From JACVRW01 sp963813495 (GTDB taxonomy: Bacteria; Actinomycetota; Thermoleophilia; Solirubrobacterales; Thermoleophilaceae), in the NCBI GenBank assembly GCA_963813495.1, contig CAWEZC010000011.1, positions 124,001 through 188,000 of the forward strand: 64,000 nt of DNA. Reading direction: 5' to 3'. Positions 18,118-26,926 of this stretch are shown in pieces; position 1 is the first letter of the stretch, and each line of letters starts with the position of its first letter. Both the position numbers and the translations under genes were made by a program. Under the pieces are notes generated by a model. The model was not told the DNA's origin. It made no database searches and worked only from the letters and a program-made list of their open reading frames with translations.

Positions 18118-19242
18118 ATGAAGGTCGGAGTGCCGACTGAGATAAAGACGGACGAGTACCGCGTATCGCTCACGCCCGCAGGCGTGCGTGAGCTGACCGA
18201 TCGCGGTCACGAGGTGTTCGTACAGGCGGGCGCAGGGCTGGGTTCGACGATCCCGGACGCCGAGTACGAGGCGCAGGGCGCCCGGGTACTGCCCGACGCG
18301 TCGTCGGTGTTCCGAGAGGCGGAGCTGGTGCTGGGGGTGAAGGAGCCGCAGCCGGTGGAGGTGTCGATGCTGCGTGCCGATCAGGTGCTGTTCACCTATC
18401 TGCATCTGGCTCCCGATCCGGAGCTGACGCGCGGGCTGGTGGAGTCGGGCGCGACCTGCATCGCCTACGAGACGGTGGAGGACGACCGCGGGCGGCTGCC
18501 TCTGCTGGCGCCGATGTCGGAGGTGGCGGGCAAGATCGCCACTCAGGCGGGCGCGTTCTTCTTGGAGCGCCCGCTCGGCGGGCGTGGAGTGCTGCTGGGT
18601 GGTGTGCCGGGGGTGGCGGCGGCCACGGTGATGGTGATCGGCGGCGGGGTGGTGGGCCAGAACGCGGCCTTCATCGCGATCGGCATGGAGGCCGACGTGT
18701 TCGTCTATGACCGCTCGATCGACCGGCTGCGTGAACTCGACATCGCCTTCGGCGGCCGCGCCTCGACGGTGTATTCGTCGACGTTGTCGATCGAGGAGAT
18801 GCTGCCGCACGCCGATCTGGTGATAGGGGCGGTGCTGATTCATGGCGCCAAGGCGCCGTTCGTGATCACCCGAGACCAGCTGTCGCTGATGAAGGAGCGC
18901 GCGGTGCTGGTGGACGTCTCCATCGATCAGGGCGGCTGTTTCGAGACCTCGCGGGCGACCACCCACTCCGACCCGGTGTACGAGGTCGACGGGGTGACCC
19001 ACTACTGCGTGGCCAACATGCCCGGTGCGGTCCCCGTGACCTCGACCTTTGCCCTGACCAACGCGACGTTGCCGTACGTGCTGGCGCTGGCCGACCAGGG
19101 CGTGGAGGGGTCCATCGAGGCGCTGCCGGGCCTCAAGCCCGGGGTCAACGTGGCCGCCGGCAAGGTCACCCACCCCGCGGTGGCCGAAGCGACGGGCATG
19201 GACCACACGCCCGTGGAAGACGTGTTCAGCGTTACCGCCTAG
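18118..19242 (+). CDS. ald: Alanine dehydrogenase
   Basis: A 374-residue NAD-dependent alanine dehydrogenase, converting alanine to pyruvate and ammonia. The N-terminus MKVGVPTEIKTDEYRVSLTP, the NAD fold (VMVIGGGVVGQNAA) and HYCVANMPGAVPVTST are diagnostic. ATG 18118 has SD AGGAGGAAG about 9 bases upstream; the GTG three codons earlier is too near the SD. In this operon it likely regenerates pyruvate, the amino acceptor of the upstream transaminase. Confidence 0.95.
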   Translation: MKVGVPTEIKTDEYRVSLTPAGVRELTDRGHEVFVQAGAGLGSTIPDAEYEAQGARVLPDASSVFREAELVLGVKEPQPVEVSMLRADQVLFTYLHLAPDPELTRGLVESGATCIAYETVEDDRGRLPLLAPMSEVAGKIATQAGAFFLERPLGGRGVLLGGVPGVAAATVMVIGGGVVGQNAAFIAIGMEADVFVYDRSIDRLRELDIAFGGRASTVYSSTLSIEEMLPHADLVIGAVLIHGAKAPFVITRDQLSLMKERAVLVDVSIDQGGCFETSRATTHSDPVYEVDGVTHYCVANMPGAVPVTSTFALTNATLPYVLALADQGVEGSIEALPGLKPGVNVAAGKVTHPAVAEATGMDHTPVEDVFSVTA

Positions 19243-20700
19243 ATGAGACCTGTGTCGATCGCCACCAAGACCACTTTGCGCAACTTCATCAACGGCGAGT
19301 TCGTGGACGCCGCCGAGGGAGCCACCGAGGAGGTGACCAACCCGGCCAACGGCGAGGTCATCGCCGAGCAGCCGCTGTCCAGCGAGGAGGACGTGAACCG
19401 CGCAGTCGCCGCGGCCAAGAGCGCCTTCCCCGGCTGGGCGGCCACCCCTCCGGGCGAACGGGCCAACGCGCTCTTCAAGCTGGCTGATGCGCTGGAGGAG
19501 CACGGCGAGGAGATCTCCGACCTCGAGGCCGCCGACGCGGGCAAGCCGCGCAATGCCTTCCTCGAGGACGAGATGCCCTTCCTGTGCGACAACCTGCGCT
19601 TCTTCGGCGGCGCCGGCCGCGTGATGGAGGGCAAGGCCGCCGCCGAATTCGTGGCCGGCCGCACCTCGATCCTCCGCCGCGAGCCGGTCGGCGTGGTGGG
19701 CCAGATCACTCCCTGGAACTACCCGCTCATGATGGCCATCTGGAAGATCGGTCCCGCGCTGGCCACCGGGAACACCATCGTCCTCAAGCCGGCGGAGTCC
19801 ACGCCGGTGTCGACGGTCAAGCTGGCGGAGCTGGCCGGCGAGATCCTGCCAGCGGGGGTGCTCAACGTGATCACCGGTCACGGCAAGCCGGCCGGCTCCT
19901 CGCTGGTAACCCACCCCGACATCGACATGGTCTCGCTGACCGGATCGCCCGGCACCGGCAAGTGGATCGCGGCGGCGGCCGCCGACACGCTCAAGCGCGT
20001 GCACCTGGAACTCGGCGGCAAGGCCCCCGTGATCCTGTTCGACGACGTGGACGTCGAGGCCGCGATGGAGACGATCGCCGCGACGGGCCTCTACAACGCC
20101 GGTCAGGACTGCACCGCGGCCACGCGCGTCCTGGCCTCCTCGAAGATCTATGACGACGTGGTCAACGGCCTGGCCGCAGAGGCCGGCGGCTACAAGGTGG
20201 GCGATACGTTCGACCCGGAGACCACGCTCGGTCCGCTCAACTCGCAGCTCCAGCGCGAGCGCGTCGAGGGCTTCCTCGAGCGCAGGCCCGCCAATGCCGA
20301 GATCGTGACCGGCGGCAGCGAGCCCGACCTACCCGGTGCCTTTCTCGAGCCCACCGTGATCGCCGACCTGCGTCAGGACGACGAGATGATCCAGAACGAG
20401 ATCTTCGGACCGGTGATCACCGTCCAGCAGTTCGACGACGAGGCCAAGGCCATCGAATGGGCCAACGGCACCCGCTACGGCCTCGCCTCATCGGTATGGA
20501 CGCGAGATATCGCTCGCGCCCACCGGGTGGCCAACGCGATCCGCTTCGGCACGGTCTGGATCAACGACCACATCACGATGGCCGGCGAGATGCCGCACGG
20601 CGGCTTCAAGCAGTCGGGCTACGGCAAGGACATGTCGCAGTACGCGCTGGAGGACTACACCGAGATCAAGCACGTCATGGTCAACCTCGAGACCGACTGA
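19243..20700 (+). CDS. NAD-dependent aldehyde dehydrogenase (aminobutyraldehyde dehydrogenase-like)
   Basis: A 485-residue ALDH-superfamily enzyme whose start follows the ald stop with no gap. The catalytic Cys lies in YNAGQDCTAATR, the general-base Glu in HLELGGKAP, and PWNYPLMM and SLTGSPGTGK are typical NAD-binding segments. The GQDCTAA form and the neighbours suggest a gamma-aminobutyraldehyde dehydrogenase that turns 4-aminobutanal into GABA. Betaine aldehyde or another aminoaldehyde remains possible. A short hairpin follows the stop. Confidence 0.88.
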   Translation: MRPVSIATKTTLRNFINGEFVDAAEGATEEVTNPANGEVIAEQPLSSEEDVNRAVAAAKSAFPGWAATPPGERANALFKLADALEEHGEEISDLEAADAGKPRNAFLEDEMPFLCDNLRFFGGAGRVMEGKAAAEFVAGRTSILRREPVGVVGQITPWNYPLMMAIWKIGPALATGNTIVLKPAESTPVSTVKLAELAGEILPAGVLNVITGHGKPAGSSLVTHPDIDMVSLTGSPGTGKWIAAAAADTLKRVHLELGGKAPVILFDDVDVEAAMETIAATGLYNAGQDCTAATRVLASSKIYDDVVNGLAAEAGGYKVGDTFDPETTLGPLNSQLQRERVEGFLERRPANAEIVTGGSEPDLPGAFLEPTVIADLRQDDEMIQNEIFGPVITVQQFDDEAKAIEWANGTRYGLASSVWTRDIARAHRVANAIRFGTVWINDHITMAGEMPHGGFKQSGYGKDMSQYALEDYTEIKHVMVNLETD

Positions 20701-20714
20701 GGGGTCGGACCCCT
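20700..20714. terminator. Short bidirectional hairpin between convergent genes
   Basis: AGGGGTCGGACCCCT forms a 6 bp stem with a 3 base loop exactly between the aldehyde dehydrogenase stop and the convergent HD-protein stop (TAA, whose reverse complement starts at 20714). It is followed by TTAAAC. It probably ends transcription from both sides. Confidence 0.55.
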
Positions 20715-21304
20715 TAAACGCCCGGCAGCGCTTCGATCGCCTCCAGCTCCGTCCGCAACTGCCCGACGAGTGCGTGGTCGGGGATCAGCTCGGCAAGCAT
20801 GTCGAGGCTCTCGCGGTAGTGGTTGAGCTTGAGCTGGGCCTCACGCCCCACGCGCCGCCGCGTGGTCATCAAGCGCAGCTCACGCGCCTTGGAGACCTTG
20901 TCCGCCGCGAAGATGACGGCCGCGCACTCGCCCGCCTGTGAGACCTGGAGGCGCAGAGCCGCCTTGCGCTCCGCCGGGTCCTCGATCGACGGGTCGTCGG
21001 TGACCGCGGACACCAGGCGGGCCACCTCGGAGCCGAAGCCCCGCTCCAGGTCGGACCGCCTCGCGCTCGTGTCTTCGAGCACGTCGTGGAGCACCCCGGC
21101 GGCCACCACGTCGTCCGCATAGCCGGCGTCATGCAGCAGACCGGCGACCTCGAGCGGATGCATGACGAAGGGAGCGCCGTCGACCTCGCGCCGCTGGCCC
21201 GCGTGGTGCTGATCGGCGAACTCGAGCGCAGCTAGGGTGCGCGGCATCTCACGCACGAAACGAACCTCGCCTACGGAGCCGCTGTCCAGCATGTCGGAAT
21301 CCAT
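20714..21304 (-). CDS. HD-domain phosphohydrolase resembling small alarmone (ppGpp) hydrolases
   Basis: A 196-residue single-domain HD protein. The segments FADQHHAGQRR, GAPFVMHPLEVA and AAGVLHDVLEDTS (about 30-80) match the hydrolase half of RelA/SpoT proteins and Mesh1-type small alarmone hydrolases, with the HD pair at 73-74 and the EDT motif at 77-79. No synthetase, TGS or ACT domain is present. The start is ATG 21304 because the upstream frame is antisense to the divergent sulfatase-like gene. A role in removing (p)ppGpp is inferred from motif resemblance; another nucleotide substrate is possible. Confidence 0.78.
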   Translation of the reverse strand: MDSDMLDSGSVGEVRFVREMPRTLAALEFADQHHAGQRREVDGAPFVMHPLEVAGLLHDAGYADDVVAAGVLHDVLEDTSARRSDLERGFGSEVARLVSAVTDDPSIEDPAERKAALRLQVSQAGECAAVIFAADKVSKARELRLMTTRRRVGREAQLKLNHYRESLDMLAELIPDHALVGQLRTELEAIEALPGV

Positions 21305-21410
21305 TCGGTCTCGAATTTTGCAGGATTGCCGGTGTTGCGTTCTGTTACAGCTTTGCGGCCGTTCCGTTACCCGCTGGTGAAACGTCGGGGCGACGCGGTA
21401 CACGAAAGTC

Positions 21411-22982
21411 ATGCACCTGCCAATCACTCGCCTGCTGCTCGGTGCCAGCCTCGTCGGCGCCCTTGTGCTCGGCTGGGCCTCGGCCACCGGAGAGGAGCGC
21501 GACGAGGGACTCTCCGAGCCGGTCGCCGCGCTGCACGGCGAGGCTGCAGTGAAGGCAAAGCCCAACGTGGTGCTGCTCGTGCTCGACGAGTTTCCCGGCG
21601 ACTCGCTACTCGATGCTCGCGGCCGGATCGACCCGGGCCGCTACCCCAATTTCGCCGCGCTGGCCGGCGACTCCACCTGGTTTCGCAACGCCTACTCGTC
21701 GTATGACTCGACGACCAAGGCGGTGCCGCTCATCCTGGACGGGATGCGCCCGCGGCCGGGCACGCAACCCGAGCGGCGCGACCACCCGCGTTCGATCTTC
21801 ACCGCCCTGGGCCGGCGCGGCTACCGGATCGTGGCATCCGAAGAGGCCACCGCCCTCTGCCCGCCCCGGTTCTGTGCTGAGGCACACAGGCGCCGGCCGG
21901 CCATCATCCCCAACCTCAACCGGGGCCGGGCGGAGCGCTTCGGGCGCTTCGCCCGCGGGATCCGGGCGAGCAGCCGCCCGACGCTGTGGATGAAGCACGT
22001 GCTGCTTCCCCACGGGCCCTACCTCTATCTGCCGTCGGGCGCGCAAACGCGTACCGGGGCGCGCGATCTCGTGCCCCACATGAACGGCGTCCCCGGCTTT
22101 GCCCACCCCTATCTCACCCGCCACAACGAGCAGCGCTACCTGCTTCAGCTCGGCTTCATGGACCGGCTGCTGGGGCGCGTGCTGCGACGGCTCCGGCGCG
22201 AGCGGATCTACGACGACACGCTCGTGCTCGTCACCGCTGACCACGGCTACGCCTGGCAGGTGGGCGTGTCGACGCGCCGCACCGTGAGCGCGGGGAACGT
22301 GCACGAGCTGAACCCCGTGCCCTTCCTCGTCAAGGCGCCCGGCCAGCGTGGCGCGAAGGTGAGCGACGTCTACACCGAGACGCTCGACGTGACTCCAACG
22401 ATCGCCGACCTCCTCGGAATGCCCCTGGGCTACCGCAGCGACGGTCGCTCGGCCTTCTCGCGGGTGGTGCGGCGGCGGCGTGGCGTGGCGGTGACCACGC
22501 GCGACTTCAGCGCGACCGTACGGCTCTCCGGGCGGCGCTGGCAGGCTCGCCGCCGCGCGGTGGTTCGGCGGCGCTTGCGCCAGCTGGGCTCGGGGACGTG
22601 GGAGAGCCTCTACACGGGCATCGGGGCGCACCGCTCGCTCATCGGCCGAGAGACGGGCAGCCTGGCGCGCTCGTCCGCGGGCACGCTGACCGCCGGCATT
22701 GCCGCTGAGGACTCGTACGCGCGCGTCCGCCGAGGGAGCGGGCTGGTTCCCGCACAGGTGGCCGGCAACCTGCGCGGCGGGACCCCGGGTGAGGAGCGCG
22801 ACGTCGCCGTGGCCGTCAACGGGCGCATCGAGGCGGTGGGACGAAGCTTCCACCTAACCGGTGACACCACCGAGCACTACGCGCTGAACGTGCCGGAGAC
22901 GGCGCTGCGCGAGGGTCGCAACCGCATCGAGGTGTTCGAGATCACCGCCTCGGGCCGGCTGCGAGCACTCGCCGTCTCCTAG
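21411..22982 (+). CDS. Membrane-anchored/exported sulfatase-like hydrolase, copy 1
   Basis: A 523-residue member of the alkaline phosphatase superfamily (sulfatase/phosphoglycerol transferase-like). A hydrophobic signal or anchor spans residues 7-25. Metal-site residues are seen in VLLVLDEFPGD (Asp59) and TADHGYAW (Asp278, His279). The usual sulfatase CxPxR motif is absent; the nucleophile is probably Ser/Thr in SSYDSTTKAVP (about 98-107), which argues for a phosphotransferase or phosphodiesterase. A C-terminal domain of about 100 residues (DVAVAVNGRIEAVGRSFHL) is shared with the downstream paralogue. Confidence 0.8.
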   Translation: MHLPITRLLLGASLVGALVLGWASATGEERDEGLSEPVAALHGEAAVKAKPNVVLLVLDEFPGDSLLDARGRIDPGRYPNFAALAGDSTWFRNAYSSYDSTTKAVPLILDGMRPRPGTQPERRDHPRSIFTALGRRGYRIVASEEATALCPPRFCAEAHRRRPAIIPNLNRGRAERFGRFARGIRASSRPTLWMKHVLLPHGPYLYLPSGAQTRTGARDLVPHMNGVPGFAHPYLTRHNEQRYLLQLGFMDRLLGRVLRRLRRERIYDDTLVLVTADHGYAWQVGVSTRRTVSAGNVHELNPVPFLVKAPGQRGAKVSDVYTETLDVTPTIADLLGMPLGYRSDGRSAFSRVVRRRRGVAVTTRDFSATVRLSGRRWQARRRAVVRRRLRQLGSGTWESLYTGIGAHRSLIGRETGSLARSSAGTLTAGIAAEDSYARVRRGSGLVPAQVAGNLRGGTPGEERDVAVAVNGRIEAVGRSFHLTGDTTEHYALNVPETALREGRNRIEVFEITASGRLRALAVS

Positions 22983-22985
22983 ACG

Positions 22986-23002
22986 GCCGGTAACAACCCG
23001 GC
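22986..23002 (+). terminator. Weak hairpin with T-rich tail between the two sulfatase-like genes
   Basis: GCCGG and CCGGC arms with a 7 base loop lie 4 bases after the first sulfatase-like stop and are followed by AACCTCTCTTTT. It resembles a weak intrinsic terminator or attenuator within a tandem pair. The stem is only 5 bp, so the call is tentative. Confidence 0.3.
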
Positions 23003-23026
23003 AACCTCTCTTTTACATTCCCTGGG

Positions 23027-24631
23027 GTGACCCGGGGGCCCCTTGCCGCGCTCGTCGTCGCCGCGCTCGCGGTGGCGTGCGGCTGTGCGAGTGACGCCGA
23101 GGACGAGCCGCAGGCGATCGTGGCCACCGACAGGCCACCGGTGGTGATGGTCATCTTCGATGAGTTCCCCACCGACGACCTGCTCGGTCCCGACGGGCAG
23201 ATTGACGCCGAGCGCTTTCCCAACTTCGCCGAGCTCGCCTCGATCTCCACCTGGTTCCCGAACGGACACACCGTCTACGACTCGACCTTCAAGGCGGTAC
23301 CGAGCATCCTCGATGCGCGGCTGCCCGCGCGCGGCACCGCACCCGACGTGCGCAGCCACCAGCCCAGCGTCTTTCACCTGATGAATCGGCTGGGATACGA
23401 GATCCACAAGGTGGAATCGGCCACCGCGGTCTGCCCGCCGCGCATCTGCGAAGGGGCGCGCTCGCGCCGTCCCGGCGTGCTCGACCGCCTCAAGGGCGGG
23501 GGCCGGCCGGCGCGCCTGCACAACTGGATGGGCAGCATCCGCCGGCGCGAGCGGCCCGCCTTCTATCTGCACCATGCGTTGCTCCCGCACGAGCCCTGGG
23601 TCTACCTGCCCTCCGGACGCCCCAACCGACCCAGCGGGGAGGATCCGGTGCGAGGCATCAACCAGGCCGTCAGCTTCAGCGACACTCGCCTCTCCGAGCA
23701 CAACCACGTGCGCCACCTGCTCCAGGTCGGTTACACCGACCATGAGCTCGGGAGGCTGCTCGCCCGGCTGCGCCGTACGGGTCTGCTGCGCCGCGCCGCC
23801 CTGGTGGTGGTGGCCGACCACGGCTACTCGTTCGACATCGGCGCGCCCAGCCGCCGCCTGGTGAGCGAGGCCACCGTCGACGAGGTGGCCCCGGTGCCCC
23901 TCTTCGTCAAGGCGCCCGGGCAGCTGGAGGGTGAGGTCGACGAGAGCCTCGTGCGCAACATCGACCTGGTGCCCACGATCGCCCAGCTGCTCGGCACCCG
24001 CGTGTGGTGGCCCCACGACGGGCTCTCGGTCTACGACGAGGCATCCCGCGCCCGCGAGAAGCTGGCAATAAGGACGCGCAATCTCAGGCGGGTGATCCGC
24101 ATCGATGCCGACGAGCTCGAGGAGCGCCGGCAGGCCAACCGGCTGCGCTGGGCCCGGCTGTTCGGCACGGGGACCCAGAGCAGGCTGCTGTTCGGCGACC
24201 CCTGGGCCGGCGTCTACCGCGTCGGCCCCAACCGCCGGCTGCTCGACCGCGCGCCGGGCGAGCTCGAGGTGAGCCGCGGCGCACAGGACCGGCTTGCCTC
24301 GACGGCCACGGCCGGAGCGGCCACGGGCGTTCGGGCCGTAGTGGCCAACAGCGACCTGCTGCGCGACGTCCGCCGCGACGACCCGATCCTGCCCACGCGC
24401 ATCACCGGACGGCTCGACGGAGCATCCCGTGACGGGCTGCGCGACCTCGCCCTCGCCGTCAACGGGCGCATCCGCGCGGTGGGCCGCAGCTTCCGGCTGA
24501 GACGCCGTTCGGCAGAGTTCTTCTCGTTCGTGGTGCCCGAGAGCGCGCTGCGCCGCGGCGCCAACAGGATCGAGCTGTTCGAGGTCGAGGGCGGCGGCCG
24601 GCGGCTGATCTCGCTGGGCCGGGTCGGATAG
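23027..24631 (+). CDS. Exported sulfatase-like hydrolase, copy 2 (possible lipoprotein)
   Basis: A 534-residue paralogue of the preceding gene. Matching elements are VVMVIFDEFPTDD (Asp45), YDSTFKAVPS and VVADHGYSFDIG, plus the same C-terminal domain (DLALAVNGRIRAVGRSFRL). The GTG start gives a short signal ending at Cys18 or Cys20 (ALAVACGCAS), compatible with a lipoprotein, although the lipobox is not perfect. The two copies are 44 bp apart and may act on the same cell-envelope polymer. The substrate is unknown. Confidence 0.8.
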   Translation: MTRGPLAALVVAALAVACGCASDAEDEPQAIVATDRPPVVMVIFDEFPTDDLLGPDGQIDAERFPNFAELASISTWFPNGHTVYDSTFKAVPSILDARLPARGTAPDVRSHQPSVFHLMNRLGYEIHKVESATAVCPPRICEGARSRRPGVLDRLKGGGRPARLHNWMGSIRRRERPAFYLHHALLPHEPWVYLPSGRPNRPSGEDPVRGINQAVSFSDTRLSEHNHVRHLLQVGYTDHELGRLLARLRRTGLLRRAALVVVADHGYSFDIGAPSRRLVSEATVDEVAPVPLFVKAPGQLEGEVDESLVRNIDLVPTIAQLLGTRVWWPHDGLSVYDEASRAREKLAIRTRNLRRVIRIDADELEERRQANRLRWARLFGTGTQSRLLFGDPWAGVYRVGPNRRLLDRAPGELEVSRGAQDRLASTATAGAATGVRAVVANSDLLRDVRRDDPILPTRITGRLDGASRDGLRDLALAVNGRIRAVGRSFRLRRRSAEFFSFVVPESALRRGANRIELFEVEGGGRRLISLGRVG

Positions 24632-24652
24632 CGGCACGGCTTCCCGGCCGCT
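24630..24652. terminator. Hairpin between convergent genes
   Basis: AGCGGC and GCCGCT arms enclose an 11 base loop that itself can form GG/CC pairs. It begins inside the stop codon of the second sulfatase-like gene and ends 3 bases before the convergent membrane-protein stop. There is no T-run. Confidence 0.38.
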
Positions 24653-24655
24653 GGC

Positions 24656-25294
24656 TCAGGGTGATGCGCGGAAGTTCGTGTTGGGCTCGGCGCTGCGATC
24701 CGGCGTGATCTCGACCGGATCGCTGCTGGTGTCCACGAATGCGCAGAAGAAGCGATCGCGGTCGTCGCGCGCTATGCACGTGCGGAAGTAGTCCTCGCCC
24801 AGACGTACGGTGTTCGCGGTCTCGAGGTTGCGGATGAGCTCGGGGTTCTGCGTGTGGAGGACGAGCTCGCGGAAGGCCCTAGCGTTGCGCTCGGTGTCCT
24901 CGGTCTCCGAGACCACCGTCGGGCGCGCCGCCAGCCCGGCGGCCAGCACGCCCGCGACGCCGGCCAGCAGCAGGCCGGTCCCGATGCGGTCGATCAGAAC
25001 CTCGAGCTGGGCCCGCGGTGGAGCTCCCTCCTCGGCCGCCGTGCGGCGCGCCCAGGTGCGCTTGGCCAGCCAGGGCGCCAGCGCGCCGACCAGCACCAGG
25101 TTCGCGAACGTGGCGAGCAGGATCCCGGGGACGATGTCCACCCCGGTGCGCACCGGTGGGAGCAGGTGCAGGAGCAGACCGTCGATGAGCGTGACGGCGA
25201 TGAAGGCCGGCCACATGGTCGCGCCGCGCAGCCGCCAGCGGATGCGGGCCGGCCAGAAGCGCTCCTCGCTCTTCACCGAGCGAAGGCTAGACAC
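24656..25294 (-). CDS. Membrane protein of unknown function
   Basis: A 212-residue protein that I do not recognise. Hydrophobic helices lie near residues 28-46, 52-75 and 105-124; the C-terminal 80 residues (from about PTVVSETEDTERN) are polar and contain two Cys (TCIARDD, FFCAF), and probably lie outside the cytoplasm. It is divergent from lipB with 22 bp between the two starts. No enzymatic motif is seen. Confidence 0.7.
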   Translation of the reverse strand: MSSLRSVKSEERFWPARIRWRLRGATMWPAFIAVTLIDGLLLHLLPPVRTGVDIVPGILLATFANLVLVGALAPWLAKRTWARRTAAEEGAPPRAQLEVLIDRIGTGLLLAGVAGVLAAGLAARPTVVSETEDTERNARAFRELVLHTQNPELIRNLETANTVRLGEDYFRTCIARDDRDRFFCAFVDTSSDPVEITPDRSAEPNTNFRASP

Positions 25295-25316
25295 CTGGGT
25301 CAGTAGCCTTGGGGAC

Positions 25317-25997
25317 GTGTCCGAGCTCTGGGTCGCCCAGCTTCCCTCGCTCCCCTACCGGGACGGCCTCGCGCTTCAGGAGCGCCTGCGCGAGCGGCGC
25401 CGGGCCGACGAGATTCCCGATCTGCTGCTCGTGCTCGAACACCCGCCGGTATACACCAAGGGGCGGCGCAGCGAGCCCGGCGATCTTCCCGCCGGCGAGG
25501 ACTGGTACCGAGAGCGCGGCATCCAGGTGTGCGACACCGATCGCGGCGGCCGGGTGACCTACCACGGGCCGGGGCAGCTGGTGGCCTACCCGGTCATGGG
25601 CGTCGACCGCGTGGCGGACTTCGTGCACGCCATGGAGCGTTCGATCGTGGCCGCGCTGGCCGACGAGGGGATCGCGTCCGAGGTACGCGACACGCCCTAC
25701 ACCGGGGTCTGGACCGGCGAAGCCAAGATCGCGTCGATCGGCGTGCGGGTCTCGGGCGGCGTTTCGACTCACGGACTGGCCGTGAACGTCGACAACGACC
25801 TCACTCCCTTCGATTGGATCGTGCCCTGTGGAATCGACCACCTCCAGATGACCTCCGTGGCCCGCGAGACCGGTCGCACGAGGTCGCTGCCCTGCTTTCG
25901 CAAGCGCATGGCGTGGCGCTTCGCGGAGGCGTTCGGCCTGCGGCAGCGGCTGGTGTCCGAGCGGCGTCTGTTCGAGCGCGAGGCGGTGCCTGCATGA
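25317..25997 (+). CDS. lipB: Lipoyl(octanoyl) transferase
   Basis: A 226-residue LipB, which moves octanoate from acyl carrier protein to lipoyl domains such as those of E2 proteins. Diagnostic segments are RGGRVTYHGPGQLVAYP (76-92), the catalytic Lys137 in GEAKIASIGVRV and Cys171 in DWIVPCGI. The start is GTG 25317, since the longer frame upstream is antisense to the divergent gene. It overlaps lipA by 4 bp (ATGA), so the two are coupled. Confidence 0.96.
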   Translation: MSELWVAQLPSLPYRDGLALQERLRERRRADEIPDLLLVLEHPPVYTKGRRSEPGDLPAGEDWYRERGIQVCDTDRGGRVTYHGPGQLVAYPVMGVDRVADFVHAMERSIVAALADEGIASEVRDTPYTGVWTGEAKIASIGVRVSGGVSTHGLAVNVDNDLTPFDWIVPCGIDHLQMTSVARETGRTRSLPCFRKRMAWRFAEAFGLRQRLVSERRLFEREAVPA

Positions 25998-26926
25998 GCA
26001 CCCGCGCGCGCTCCAACCCCGGCGGAGCCCGTGTGCTGGAGATGGGCCAGGTGCGCCCCTTCCGGGACCGCAAGCCGGCCTGGTTCAAGCGCCCGGCGCC
26101 GGGCGGCCCTCACTATCGAGAACTGCGCGGAATGATCGAGGGCCAGGAGCTGCACACCGTCTGCCAGGAGGCCGCCTGCCCCAACATCGGCGAGTGCTGG
26201 GAGCGCGGCACCGCGACCTTCATGATCCTCGGCGACACCTGCACCCGCCGCTGCGGCTTCTGCAACGTCAAGACCGGCAAGCCCACGCACAACGACCCGC
26301 TCGAGCCGCTGCGAGTGGCCCAGTCGGTACGCAAGATGGGCCTCCGCCACGCGGTCATCACGAGCGTGGACCGCGACGACCTGCCCGACCTCGGCGCGTC
26401 GGCCTTCGTCGGCGTGATCCGCTCCATCCGGCGCCTGGCGTCCGGCTGCAAGGTCGAGGTGCTCACGCCTGACTTCCGCGGCGAGGAGATGCCCCTCGCC
26501 CGCGTGATCGCCGAGCGACCCGACGTGTTCAACCACAACGTCGAGACCGTCCCGAGGCTCTATCCACTGGCCCGGCGCGGCTCGCGCTTCCTGCGCTCCT
26601 GCCGGGTGCTGCGAAACGCCAAGGAGATGGGCGCGGAGGAGATCGTGACCAAGTCGGGCCTGATGACCGGCCTGGGCGAGTCGCGCGAGGAGCTGCTGGA
26701 CACGTTCGGGACGCTGCGAGCACACGGAGTGCAGGTGCTGACCGTGGGCCAGTACCTGCGCCCCACACGCGACCACCTGCCGGTGGTGCGCTACTGGCAC
26801 CCCGAGGAGTTCGCCGACCTCGAGCGCGAGGCCTACGCCATGGGCTTCGAGTCGGTGGCTGCGGGCCCGCTGGTGCGGTCCAGCTACCACGCCGAAGAGA
26901 CGCTGGCCCAGGCCGTTTCGTCCTGA
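25994..26926 (+). CDS. lipA: Lipoyl synthase
   Basis: A 310-residue radical SAM enzyme that inserts two sulfurs into octanoyl groups. Both iron-sulfur cluster sites are present: the auxiliary CxxxxCxxxxxC (Cys57, Cys62, Cys68) and the radical SAM CxxxCxxC (Cys83, Cys87, Cys90), and the protein ends with the usual RSSYHAEE segment. It overlaps lipB by 4 bp and the Kelch gene by 1 bp. Confidence 0.97.
   Translation: MSTRARSNPGGARVLEMGQVRPFRDRKPAWFKRPAPGGPHYRELRGMIEGQELHTVCQEAACPNIGECWERGTATFMILGDTCTRRCGFCNVKTGKPTHNDPLEPLRVAQSVRKMGLRHAVITSVDRDDLPDLGASAFVGVIRSIRRLASGCKVEVLTPDFRGEEMPLARVIAERPDVFNHNVETVPRLYPLARRGSRFLRSCRVLRNAKEMGAEEIVTKSGLMTGLGESREELLDTFGTLRAHGVQVLTVGQYLRPTRDHLPVVRYWHPEEFADLEREAYAMGFESVAAGPLVRSSYHAEETLAQAVSS

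Noticed and set aside
18097..20004. Long minus-strand open frame (635 codons) across ald and the aldehyde dehydrogenase
   Set aside because: Antisense shadow of two well-supported enzymes; low-complexity composition and no motif.
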